A stretch of 64,000 nucleotides of DNA. Origin: Oscillospiraceae bacterium. Lineage in GTDB: Bacteria > Bacillota > Clostridia > Oscillospirales > Oscillospiraceae. Positions 27,567 through 35,117 of the stretch are shown here, piece by piece; positions within the stretch are counted from its first letter, which is position 1; each line of letters starts with the position of its first letter. Location of the stretch: NCBI GenBank assembly GCA_017457285.1, contig JAFTHT010000015.1, positions 51,574 through 115,573 of the forward strand. Reading direction: 5' to 3'. Below the pieces are notes generated by a model. It saw nothing but the letters and a program-made list of their open reading frames with translations, made no database searches and was not told the DNA's origin. Made by a program: the position numbers and the translations under genes.

Positions 27567-28152
27567 GATTAAGGAAGCCATTCTTGTGGAAGGCCGGTAT
27601 GACAAGAATACCCTGAGCCAAATTGTGGATGCCACGATTTTTGAAACCGCCGGCTTTGGCATTTTTAAGGATAAAGAGAAGATGGCCCTGCTGCGCCGTG
27701 TGGCGGAAAAACGCGGGCTAATTGTGTTTACCGATTCCGATGGGGCCGGATTTGTGATACGGAACCATGTGAAAAGCGCAATCCCCGGAAAATATCTGAA
27801 ACACGCCTATATTCCTGATATTTATGGAAAAGAGCGGCGAAAAAGTTCCCCCGGCAAGGAAGGGAAGCTGGGCGTGGAGGGGATGACCCGGGATGTGATC
27901 CTGGAAGCCCTCCGCCGGGGCGGCGCCACCATGGAAGGGGAGGGGGCTACCCCCGGTGTAGCTATTACGAAACAGGATTTGATGGCGCTGGGCCTCTCCG
28001 GTGGCAAGGATTCTGCCGCAAAGCGGTTGGAATTGCTGAAAAAGCTGGATTTTCCGGCCCACATGAGCGCCAATGCGCTGCTGCAGGCCCTGAATTTGCT
28101 GTATACATTGGATGAATTGACTGCAATCGTGAATGAATTGAATATGGTGTAA
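27559..28152 (+). CDS. Toprim-domain protein, ribonuclease M5-like (DUF4093)
   Basis: 197 residues from a GTG start overlapping holA. Toprim motifs are clear: the catalytic Glu in ILVEGRYDKN and the DxD in VFTDSDGAGF. The rest fits the DUF4093-containing relatives of ribonuclease M5, which matures 5S rRNA. KsgA, the usual neighbour of RnmV, is absent here, so the rRNA role is likely but not certain. The last codon's TAA lies partly in the terminal repeat of the element at 28151-28248. Confidence 0.8.
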   Translation: MVKIKEAILVEGRYDKNTLSQIVDATIFETAGFGIFKDKEKMALLRRVAEKRGLIVFTDSDGAGFVIRNHVKSAIPGKYLKHAYIPDIYGKERRKSSPGKEGKLGVEGMTRDVILEALRRGGATMEGEGATPGVAITKQDLMALGLSGGKDSAAKRLELLKKLDFPAHMSANALLQALNLLYTLDELTAIVNELNMV

Positions 28153-28248
28153 ATGATTGTTTAGGGCACTAAAATCATGCTGTCATTGCCACGGCCCTTC
28201 GGGCCTCGCAATGACATGCGTTTTTGTTACATCGTTAAACAATCATTT
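28151..28248. mobile_element. 98-bp MITE-like element carrying a REP palindrome
   Basis: Perfect 13-bp terminal inverted repeats AAATGATTGTTTA (28151-28163) and TAAACAATCATTT (28236-28248) enclose a REP palindrome at 28182-28215 (GTCATTGCCACGG, then CCTTCGGGCCTCGCAATGAC). There is no coding capacity. The left repeat supplies two of the three bases of the upstream gene's stop codon. A partial copy begins at 63861. Confidence 0.75.
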
Positions 28249-28272
28249 CCACTTTCAATATGGAGAAACACC

Positions 28273-30135
28273 ATGGTAGATATATCTGTTAAAAACCTAA
28301 CAAAATTCTTCGTCATCGGCGAGAACCTGCTGGAGGGATTGTCCTTTGAAATCCAGGAGGGGGAGTGCGTTGCCATTTTGGGGCGCAATGGATGCGGAAA
28401 AACCACCCTGTTCAAAATCCTCACCGGGGAAATGGATTATGACGATGGGGAAGTTTTCGTCAATCCCCATAAGAAAATCGGCCTGATTTCCCAGATCCCC
28501 AAGTTTCCGGCGGGCTACACTGTGGAGGATGTGCTGCGGTCTGCCTATGACAACCTTCGACGGATTAAGGAGAAGATGGAAGCCCTGGAGAAGGCTATGT
28601 CCGCCGGGGCCACGGCCGACCAGCTTCGGGAATATGATAATTTGACCAACCGGTTCCAATCCGGCGGCGGCTACGATATGGACGTGGATGTGGACAAGGT
28701 CTGCAATGGTCTGGGCATCACGGCGGAACAGCGGGTGCAGGAATTTGACAGCCTTTCCGGCGGTGAGAAAACCAGAGTGAATTTGGCCCGGCTGCTGCTG
28801 GAAAAGACCGATATCCTGCTGTTGGATGAGCCCACCAACCACCTGGACCTTCGCAGCGTGGAATGGCTGGAAGATTACATCAACAATTTCAAGGGCACGG
28901 TGCTTGCCATCTCCCACGACCGCTATTTCATCGACCAGGTGGCGGACCGGGTCATTGAGATCACTGACGGCCATGCGGAGTTCTATTCTGGGAATTATTC
29001 CTTCTATATGGATGAAAAACAGGCCCGTTTTGACCTGCAAATGAAACAATATGAGCAGGAACAGGCCAAGCTGAAGCAGCTGGGCTACACCGTGGAGCGG
29101 ATGAAGGGCTGGGGCATCAATAACCGGACCCTCTACCGCCGGGCCATGTCCATTCAGCACCGGATGGAGCGCATCAAAAAGACCGAGCGCCCCAAGACGG
29201 AAAAGACCATGAAGGCCACCTTCGGGGAGAAGGATATTTCCGGTGATGTGGTGTTCAAGATTAAAAATATGTCCAAAGCCTTTGGAGAACGGACGCTTTT
29301 CTCTGATGTGGAGCTGAATGTGGAGGGCGGCGAGCGGATTGCGCTGCTGGGCGACAACGGCACCGGTAAATCCACCTTCATCAAGTGTCTGCTGGGCGAA
29401 GAAGATTTTCAGGGCAAACTGCAATTTGGCCCCACGGTGAAATGGGGGTATCTGCCCCAGATCATCAAATTCAGCCACCCGGAGCGGACCCTTTACGACA
29501 CCATGCTCTACGAAAAGAACTGCACCCCCCAGATGGCCCGGGACCGGCTGGGTGCGTTCCTGTTCCAGGGAGAGGATGTGTTCAAGACGGTTGGCACGCT
29601 CTCCGGCGGCGAGCAATCCCGGCTGCGGCTGTGTATGCTGATGGATGAGAAAATCAACCTGCTGATCCTGGACGAGCCCACCAACCATCTGGATATTGCG
29701 TCCAGAGAGTGGGTGGAGGCCGCTATTGAGGAATTTGAGGGCGTTCTGCTGTTCGTTTCCCATGACCGGTATTTTATCGAGAAGTTCGCCGAGCGGATTT
29801 GGCTGCTGGAAGATGGGGGGATTCGGGATTTTAAGTGTGGTTATCAGAAATACCGCTCCATCATCGAACATGAAGCGGCGGCGAAGCCTGCGATAACCGC
29901 CCTACCAAAGCCTAAAAAGGAGAAGCCCAAGGGCGGCACCAAGGAGACGGAAAAGCTGATTCGTCGCCTGGAGCGGGAGATCGAGAAGCAGGAAAAGTTA
30001 ATTGCTGAATATGATGTAAAAATCGAGGCCGCCGCTGCCGATTACCAGGAGCTGACCCGGCTGTTGGCGGAAAAAGATGAGGCAGAGCTGGTTTTGCTGG
30101 ATCTGATGGAGCAGTGGGAAGCGGCCCAGGCGTAA
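28273..30135 (+). CDS. ABC-F family ATPase
   Basis: 620 residues, soluble, two ABC modules: Walker A LGRNGCGKTT and LGDNGTGKST, signatures LSGGE twice, and Walker B LLLDEPTNHLDL and LILDEPTNHLDI. Between them is the P-site tRNA interaction motif region (about residues 240-320, with charged helices), and the C-terminus is a Lys/Glu-rich coiled coil (about 540-615). ABC-F proteins act on ribosomes as translation factors or antibiotic-protection proteins; this subgroup cannot be assigned from sequence alone. The ATG at 28273 follows GGAGAAA. Confidence 0.93.
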   Translation: MVDISVKNLTKFFVIGENLLEGLSFEIQEGECVAILGRNGCGKTTLFKILTGEMDYDDGEVFVNPHKKIGLISQIPKFPAGYTVEDVLRSAYDNLRRIKEKMEALEKAMSAGATADQLREYDNLTNRFQSGGGYDMDVDVDKVCNGLGITAEQRVQEFDSLSGGEKTRVNLARLLLEKTDILLLDEPTNHLDLRSVEWLEDYINNFKGTVLAISHDRYFIDQVADRVIEITDGHAEFYSGNYSFYMDEKQARFDLQMKQYEQEQAKLKQLGYTVERMKGWGINNRTLYRRAMSIQHRMERIKKTERPKTEKTMKATFGEKDISGDVVFKIKNMSKAFGERTLFSDVELNVEGGERIALLGDNGTGKSTFIKCLLGEEDFQGKLQFGPTVKWGYLPQIIKFSHPERTLYDTMLYEKNCTPQMARDRLGAFLFQGEDVFKTVGTLSGGEQSRLRLCMLMDEKINLLILDEPTNHLDIASREWVEAAIEEFEGVLLFVSHDRYFIEKFAERIWLLEDGGIRDFKCGYQKYRSIIEHEAAAKPAITALPKPKKEKPKGGTKETEKLIRRLEREIEKQEKLIAEYDVKIEAAAADYQELTRLLAEKDEAELVLLDLMEQWEAAQA

Positions 30136-30148
30136 GGGAGGCAATAAA

Positions 30149-30508
30149 ATGGGATTTGGAATGTTTCAATTTATGTTTTTCGCAGTATTCGCTTTGGTGA
30201 TTGGCGTATTTGTTGTTGGCGCCGTCCGGGGAATTGGGGAGTGGAATAAAAATAACCATTCCCCCCGGTTGACCGTGGAGGCTACGGTGGTGGCCAAGCG
30301 TACCAATGTTTCCCGCCATCATCACTCCGGTACAAATCACATGAGCCACACCAGCACTTCCACCACCTACTACGCCACCTTCCAGTTTGCCAGCGGCGAC
30401 CGGATGGAGCTGCACGTCAGCGGCCCTGAATATGGAATGCTGGTCGAGGGCGACCGGGGGGATTTGTCCTTCCAGGGAACCCGGTATCTGGGTTTCGTGA
30501 GGAAATGA
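30149..30508 (+). CDS. DUF2500 family membrane-anchored protein
   Basis: 119 residues: one N-terminal membrane helix (about 7-26), then a small beta-rich domain with VEATVVAKRTNVSRHHH, TYYATFQF and EYGMLVEGDRGDLSFQGTRY, the hallmarks of DUF2500. A His/Ser/Thr-rich loop (residues 57-70) precedes the first strand. Function unknown; it probably faces outside. It is 13 bp behind the ABC-F gene with a ribosome site GGGAGG, likely the same operon. Confidence 0.85.
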   Translation: MGFGMFQFMFFAVFALVIGVFVVGAVRGIGEWNKNNHSPRLTVEATVVAKRTNVSRHHHSGTNHMSHTSTSTTYYATFQFASGDRMELHVSGPEYGMLVEGDRGDLSFQGTRYLGFVRK

Positions 30509-30509
30509 G

Positions 30510-30983
30510 ATGGGGAAGGAATATTCCTGGAATGTGACTGTTGCCGGTGTCGTACACCGGGTGAGTTGTGTGACTGCAAACAACAAATATCAGATATTTG
30601 TTGACGACGACTTTCTGACCAATGTGTACCGCAAGTCTCTCCGGGCTATGGCCCGGGAGGGGCTGGAGGAAGGACTGGATATTTGCGGAAAGGAATGCCT
30701 GTTCCTTGTGTGGGATGAAAAGCCTGATCTTGTAGTGGATGGCGTTCTGCTGGGGCAGGGAATCGACTTTGCTTCGGCCAAGGAAAAACGTTTTAAGGGG
30801 GCTAAGCTGGTCTACCGATGCGTTTTTTGGATCGGTGTTGCGCTGCTGGCCGCGATGCTCTTCTGCGTGCTTATGGGTTGGGGAGAGGCGATTGGTTGGG
30901 ATGATGTCAGCATCGATATTATCGCCGGTGTTTGGATGATGATCTACGGCGGCAGAAAAATGTGGCGGTTGACACATTCGTAA
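30510..30983 (+). CDS. Hypothetical protein with one or two C-terminal membrane helices
   Basis: 157 residues starting one base after the DUF2500 stop. A soluble N-terminal half begins EYSWNVTVAGVVHRVSC and reads like a small beta-domain with an acidic patch (REGLEEGLDICG). A clear membrane helix lies at about 107-125 (VFWIGVALLAAMLFCVLM) with a second weaker one near 133-150. I do not recognise a family. The coding region's last bases contain the promoter of the next gene. Confidence 0.7.
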   Translation: MGKEYSWNVTVAGVVHRVSCVTANNKYQIFVDDDFLTNVYRKSLRAMAREGLEEGLDICGKECLFLVWDEKPDLVVDGVLLGQGIDFASAKEKRFKGAKLVYRCVFWIGVALLAAMLFCVLMGWGEAIGWDDVSIDIIAGVWMMIYGGRKMWRLTHS

Positions 30984-30997
30984 ATTGGTTCTATAAT
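30969..30997 (+). promoter_or_regulatory. Full-consensus promoter of the Mrp gene
   Basis: TTGACA (30969-30974), 17 nt, TATAAT (30992-30997); the -35 sits in the last codons of the upstream gene. Confidence 0.88.
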
Positions 30998-31030
30998 AAC
31001 GAAAGATTATTCAAAAGGAGCGAATTTGAA

Positions 31031-31855
31031 ATGAGTTCTTGTAACGGTAATTGCAGTGCCTGCGGCTCTGATTGCAGCGATCGCAAGGCCGAGAGCCTGC
31101 TGGCGGCCCTGAATCCCAAGGCCAGTGTGAAGAAGGTTATCGCCGTTGTTTCCGGTAAGGGCGGCGTGGGTAAGTCCACCGTCACCTCCATGCTGGCTGT
31201 GGCCATGTCCAGAAAGGGCAAGCGGGTTGGTGTGCTGGATGCGGATATCACCGGCCCCTCGGCCCCCACTGCCTTCGGTGTCACCGAGTGCCAGGGTGCC
31301 AATGAGGATGGCCTGTATCCCGCGCTGACCAAGGGCGGCATTCAGGTCATGTCCATCAATCTGCTGCTGGATAACCCCAATGATCCGGTTGTTTGGCGTG
31401 GGCCCGTCATCGCCGGTGCGGTAAAGCAGTTCTGGACCGATGTGATTTGGGAGGATGTGGACTACCTGTTTGTGGATATGCCTCCCGGAACCGGCGATGT
31501 GCCCCTGACGGTGTTCCAGAGCCTGCCGGTGGATGGCATTGTCATCGTCACCAGCCCCCAGGATCTGGTGAGCATGATTGTGTCCAAGGCTGTGAAGATG
31601 GCCAATATGATGCATATTCCTGTGCTGGGCTTCGTGGAGAACTATTCCTATCTGGAATGCCCGGACTGCGGCAAGAAGATCAATGTTTTTGGCGAGAGCC
31701 ATCTGGACGCAGTGGCGGCGGAATTTGGCCTGCCGGTGCTGGCCCGACTGCCCATCGACCCCAATGTGGCCCAGTGCTACGACAATGGTTTGATGGAGAC
31801 AGTGGGCACCGCCAATCTTGGTGGCGTTATCGAGGCAATTGAAAAAGCGGACTGA
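31031..31855 (+). CDS. Mrp/NBP35-type P-loop ATPase, iron-sulfur cluster carrier
   Basis: 274 residues. Cysteine-rich N-terminus (CNGNCSACGSDC, residues 4-15) as in NBP35-type proteins, deviant Walker A SGKGGVGKST (41-50), DADITGPS switch region, VDMPPGTGD, and the C-terminal cluster-binding CPDC in YLECPDCGKK. It should bind and transfer a [4Fe-4S] cluster to target enzymes. The ATG at 31031 follows AAAAGGAG. Monocistronic, between a consensus promoter and a strong terminator. Confidence 0.93.
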   Translation: MSSCNGNCSACGSDCSDRKAESLLAALNPKASVKKVIAVVSGKGGVGKSTVTSMLAVAMSRKGKRVGVLDADITGPSAPTAFGVTECQGANEDGLYPALTKGGIQVMSINLLLDNPNDPVVWRGPVIAGAVKQFWTDVIWEDVDYLFVDMPPGTGDVPLTVFQSLPVDGIVIVTSPQDLVSMIVSKAVKMANMMHIPVLGFVENYSYLECPDCGKKINVFGESHLDAVAAEFGLPVLARLPIDPNVAQCYDNGLMETVGTANLGGVIEAIEKAD

Positions 31856-31860
31856 TCCCA

Positions 31861-31893
31861 CACCCCCGGAGCCCCAGCTCCGGGGGTGTTTTT
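31861..31893 (+). terminator. Terminator after the Mrp gene
   Basis: 12-bp GC-rich stem CACCCCCGGAGC / GCTCCGGGGGTG, 4-nt loop, TTTTT. Confidence 0.95.
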
Positions 31894-31906
31894 GTGGAGG
31901 AACTGG

Positions 31907-32216
31907 AAATGGTTGTTTGGCGAACTGGCGCGGGAGCGCCCATGCCTTCCTCCGGGGGGAAGGTGGCCCGGCGAAACCGGGTCGGATGAGGAATGCGGGC
32001 GATAACCTAAAATGACGAATCCGTAAAGACTTGCTGAAATCTTACCTGCCAAAAAGCCTGAACACGGTACAAAATCGAACATTTCCGCCCGCATTCCTCA
32101 TCAGTCACCGCCTTGCGGCGGCGACAGCTTCCCCCCGGGGGAAGCCATGGCGCCCCTTCGGGGCGCGCGGTGGCCGGAGGCCACCGCAATTCAATAACAC
32201 CGCTAAATAATCATTT
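31907..32216. mobile_element. 310-bp palindromic, MITE-like non-coding element
   Basis: Imperfect terminal inverted repeats: AAATGGTTGTTTGG (31907-31920) against CTAAATAATCATTT (32203-32216), 11 of 14 matching and related to the termini of the 28151 element. Inside is a perfect 17-bp inverted repeat (GATGAGGAATGCGGGCG at 31985-32001 and its complement at 32086-32102) and GC-rich hairpins near 32152-32190 (GCGCCCCTTCGGGGCGC; CGGTGGCC/GGCCACCG). There is no supported gene. It fills most of the gap 31856-32325. Confidence 0.65.
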
Positions 32217-32255
32217 ACTGCAAGATCACTGTTGTGATCATCTGACCGGTTTCCC

Positions 32256-32327
32256 TTGTTTTGTTGAAGATTCCCCGGTATGATTTTACCGTTCTTAGTG
32301 GACAAATGCGGAGAGGAGCGGTAAAAT
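32256..32327 (+). promoter_or_regulatory. Promoter and start-codon hairpin of the small secreted-protein gene
   Basis: TTGTTT (32256-32261), 17 nt, TATGAT (32279-32284). A 9-bp inverted repeat ATTTTACCG (32283-32291) / CGGTAAAAT (32319-32327) encloses the GAGAGGAG ribosome site in its loop and pairs the first bases of the ATG at 32326. The repeat may be an operator or an RNA hairpin; if the -10 is right, only part of its left arm is transcribed. Confidence 0.4.
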
Positions 32328-32742
32328 GAGGGTTGGATACATATTCCTTGCCATGCTGTCGTTAATTTTTGCGATGGCGGTGCCGGGCGCGGCGCCGGAA
32401 ATGGAGCAGTCGCCATCGGTGCTGATTATTGGAGCGCCCTGTGCGTGCATGGCGGGGGTTCCCGCGGATGTGTGCGATGCGGAGCTGGAGTTGGGGGAGC
32501 TTTTGGCGGGGCGGGAATACCGATGGATCGTCCTATGCCTCGGCAAAGAAGCACGGCTGGAGGAATATCAGCAATGGATCGGGATAATTCTGCGGACCCA
32601 GCCCCAGGCCAGGACGGTCATCCAGTCCACAGATGATGCATTGAATCTTCTGGCAACGGCCCATCAAATGGAGTGCGCCGATTGCTGCCAAATTACTAAA
32701 ATGATTCAAGAGGATGAGAAGCTATGGAAACGCGAATCTTAG
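32326..32742 (+). CDS. Small exported protein of unknown function
   Basis: 138 residues. N-terminal hydrophobic segment (MRVGYIFLAMLSLIFAMAVPGAA) looks like a signal peptide or anchor. The remaining ~115 residues have six cysteines (CACM, VCDAE, LCLG, ECADCC) and alternate strands and helices. I do not recognise a family. Its 3' end overlaps the start of nnrD by 19 nt, so the two are co-transcribed. Confidence 0.6.
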   Translation: MRVGYIFLAMLSLIFAMAVPGAAPEMEQSPSVLIIGAPCACMAGVPADVCDAELELGELLAGREYRWIVLCLGKEARLEEYQQWIGIILRTQPQARTVIQSTDDALNLLATAHQMECADCCQITKMIQEDEKLWKRES

Positions 32743-33569
32743 ATGCGGCACAGGTTCAAAAGCTGTTGCCGGAGCGGAGCCCGGATGCCCACAAGGGGGA
32801 TTTTGGGCGGATTTTGCTGCTTTGCGGCAGCCGGGGGTACACCGGTGCGGCGGCGCTGGCGGCTATGGGTGCCCTGCGAAGCGGTGCGGGGCTTACTTTT
32901 TTGGGCGTGCCGGAAAGTATTTATGCCATTGAGGCCGTGAAGCTGACGGAGCCCATTGTTTTTCCGTTGCCAGATGAAAATGGGATGCTCGGCATGGACG
33001 CAATCGATGAAATCCGGGCACGGCTACCCAAGATGGATGCGGTTCTGATTGGGCCCGGTTTGGGCCAGTCCAAGGGAACACTGGCGGCTCTGAAGCTGAT
33101 TTTGCGGGAATTTTCGGGGCCGGTGGTGGTGGATGCCGATGGCATAACGCTGCTTTCCAAGCATAAATATCTAATGCGCGGAAGGACGGCACCGACGATT
33201 TTAACGCCCCACGATGGGGAATTTCAGCGGTTGGCTCCGCTGGGCGAGGACAGGCAGTCGGCCGCAGCGGCATTGGCCCAGGAATTGGGAGCCATTGTGC
33301 TGCTGAAGGGCCATCGCACCCTGATTACCGACGGGAAAATCTGCTACCGCAATCAAACCGGCAATCCGGGCATGGCGGTGGGCGGCAGCGGTGATGTGCT
33401 GGCAGGGATCATCGTGAGCTTGCTGGGCCAGGGGTTCGAGCCTTTGGAAGCGGCGGCGGTGGGAGCCTGGCTCCATGGGGCTGCCGGAGATGCCTGTGCG
33501 GCGGAGCTGGGGCAGTATGGGATGCTGCCCACGGACATGCTGGAGGTGCTTCCGCGACTACTCAAATAG
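32724..33569 (+). CDS. nnrD: ADP-dependent NAD(P)H-hydrate dehydratase
   Basis: 281 residues, only the dehydratase (YjeF C-terminal, ribokinase-like) half of the repair system; the epimerase half NnrE is not fused and not in the window. HKGDFGRILLLCGS, VLIGPGLGQS, ILTPHDGEF and GMAVGGSGDVLAG are the family motifs. It dehydrates the S-form of hydrated NAD(P)H using ADP (or ATP). Overlaps the preceding gene by 19 nt. Confidence 0.92.
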   Translation: METRILDAAQVQKLLPERSPDAHKGDFGRILLLCGSRGYTGAAALAAMGALRSGAGLTFLGVPESIYAIEAVKLTEPIVFPLPDENGMLGMDAIDEIRARLPKMDAVLIGPGLGQSKGTLAALKLILREFSGPVVVDADGITLLSKHKYLMRGRTAPTILTPHDGEFQRLAPLGEDRQSAAAALAQELGAIVLLKGHRTLITDGKICYRNQTGNPGMAVGGSGDVLAGIIVSLLGQGFEPLEAAAVGAWLHGAAGDACAAELGQYGMLPTDMLEVLPRLLK

Positions 33570-33580
33570 GAGCGGATGAA

Positions 33581-34141
33581 ATGAAACGTTTGGCGGTGGC
33601 GGCGATTCTGCTGGCGATGCTCTCTGGCTGCGCCGAAACCCAGGAGGGGCTGGACCGGGCCATGGGCCTGCGGGCGAAACTGCTGGGCAGCGGCGGTTGC
33701 CAATTTGATGCGGTGATTACAGCGGACTATGGGGATGAGCTGTGCGAATTTTCTGTCTCCTGCCAGGGGGATTCCCAGGGAAATGTGACCTTTACGGTTA
33801 AGGAGCCGGAAACCATTGCGGGTATCACCGGAGCAATCAGCGCCGAGGGTGGCAAATTGACCTTTGACGGTAAGGCGCTGGCCTTTCCTCTGCTTGCGGA
33901 TGAGCAGGTGACGCCGGTCAGCGGGCCATGGATTTTTCTTCGGACGCTGCAGGGCGGGAATGTCCGCTCCTGCGGTATGGATGGGGATTTGCTCCGGGTG
34001 TCCATTGACGACAGCTACGAGGATGATGCCCTGCGGCTGGATATCTGGCTTGACAGCGGCGATTTGCCGGTTCGTGGGGAAATATTGTACCGTGAACGCC
34101 GAATTGTGACCCTTCAGGTCAAAAACTTTGTAATTTTGTAA
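33581..34141 (+). CDS. Lipoprotein of unknown function
   Basis: 186 residues. Signal peptide with lipobox LSGC (lipidated Cys17) at MKRLAVAAILLAMLSGCAE. The mature part is beta-rich (VSCQGDSQGNVTFTVKEPE; GGKLTFDGKALAF), resembling LolA/MucB-like or DUF-type lipoproteins of Clostridia that bind lipids or other proteins, but this is weak. It follows nnrD by 11 bp and may be in its operon. Confidence 0.75.
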   Translation: MKRLAVAAILLAMLSGCAETQEGLDRAMGLRAKLLGSGGCQFDAVITADYGDELCEFSVSCQGDSQGNVTFTVKEPETIAGITGAISAEGGKLTFDGKALAFPLLADEQVTPVSGPWIFLRTLQGGNVRSCGMDGDLLRVSIDDSYEDDALRLDIWLDSGDLPVRGEILYRERRIVTLQVKNFVIL

Positions 34142-34171
34142 CTTTCTGTGCCGAAACACATAGAATGGTTC

Positions 34172-34241
34172 GGAGTATAAATTCCCCGGTGCGGTGGGAA
34201 AATAACTCCAGCCGCGTTACATAGGGATTTTCCGGTAGCGC
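34172..34241 (+). other. Two hairpins in the leader of the mazF gene
   Basis: First hairpin: GGAGT (34172-34176) / ACTCC (34205-34209) with an inner TTCCC (34182-34186) / GGGAA (34196-34200). Second: GCGTTAC (34214-34220) pairs with GTAGCGC (34235-34241) through one G-U, loop 14 nt. They fill the gap in front of mazF where an antitoxin gene would be expected. Confidence 0.4.
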
Positions 34242-34271
34242 AGGTAATGTTTCTATCGGAGTGTGAGCGAC

Positions 34272-34625
34272 ATGGATACCACGGTCAAACGGGGCGATAT
34301 CTTTTACGCAGATCTTTCGCCGGTGGTGGGTAGTGAGCAGGGAGGCACCCGTCCGGTGCTGATCGTTCAGAACGATACTGGCAACCGGCATTCTCCCACG
34401 GTCATCGCCGCTGCCATCACCAGTCAAACCGGAAAGGCCCGGCTGCCTACCCACATTAACATCGCCGGCGGCAGCGTGGGACTGAGCAAGGACTCGGTGA
34501 TTCTGCTGGAGCAAATTCGTACCATTGACAAGCGCAGACTGCGGGAGCATATGGGCCACCTGGATGACAACCATATGCACATGGTCAACGACGCCATCGC
34601 CGTCAGCTTTGGGCTGAATGATTGA
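34272..34625 (+). CDS. MazF/PemK-type endoribonuclease toxin
   Basis: 117 residues. VKRGDIFYADLSPVVGSEQGG, GTRPVLIVQND (catalytic Arg) and AAAITSQ (catalytic Thr), LEQIRTIDKRRL are the Firmicute EndoA/MazF motifs. It cleaves mRNA at short specific sequences when free of antitoxin. No MazE-like or CopG-type gene is found upstream; the neighbours are a lipoprotein and an unrelated unknown. The ATG at 34272 is used; a GTG at 34263 is also possible but too close to the GGAG. Confidence 0.93.
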   Translation: MDTTVKRGDIFYADLSPVVGSEQGGTRPVLIVQNDTGNRHSPTVIAAAITSQTGKARLPTHINIAGGSVGLSKDSVILLEQIRTIDKRRLREHMGHLDDNHMHMVNDAIAVSFGLND

Positions 34626-34633
34626 AATAACGC

Positions 34634-34678
34634 GCCCCCTTGGCTCATAAACTGAAGCCAAGGGGGCTAGTGTTTTTT
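34634..34678 (+). terminator. Terminator after mazF
   Basis: 12-bp stem GCCCCCTTGGCT / AGCCAAGGGGGC, 10-nt loop, then TAGTGTTTTTT. Confidence 0.9.
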
Positions 34679-34739
34679 GGGAGGGGGAAAGGACTGTTTT
34701 GCGGTGCGATACAACATCAACTGGAGATGGAGGGCGATT

Positions 34740-35117
34740 ATGGAGGGGATTTATGACATTGACTATGGCGGACAGGTGGTCGGCACGGCAAGGGTAAAGC
34801 GACAGGGACTTTATTATCATTTTGAATGCCGCTGCCGTGTGGAGGGGCTTGTTCGACTGGCGGTTTGCTGCGACGGACAATATGAGAATCTGGGGATACC
34901 TGTTCCTGCTGGGGGTGAATTTGCTTTGAATACGAAAATCCCGGTTAAGCGACTTGGGGAGGGGGAACTGAAAATTCTGGCGCTGCCGAAGTGCCAGATG
35001 CGGGAGGGAAAATTTGTTCCGGTGTATCCGGATGAGCCCTTTGCATATTTGAGTCGGCTTCAAAACGCCTATTTACAGGTGCGGGACGGGGGTATTGGAG
35101 TCGTCATCGCCGGGTAG
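34740..35117 (+). CDS. Hypothetical protein
   Basis: 125 residues from the ATG at 34740, preceded by GGAGG. It begins MEGIYDIDYGGQVVGTARVK and has the look of a small all-beta domain with a motif of paired strands (GLYYHFECRCRV, LAVCCDGQYENLGI). Similar short proteins accompany Clostridial loci but I cannot name a family. Its last 45 bp overlap the 3' end of the convergent gene at 35073. Confidence 0.6.
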   Translation: MEGIYDIDYGGQVVGTARVKRQGLYYHFECRCRVEGLVRLAVCCDGQYENLGIPVPAGGEFALNTKIPVKRLGEGELKILALPKCQMREGKFVPVYPDEPFAYLSRLQNAYLQVRDGGIGVVIAG

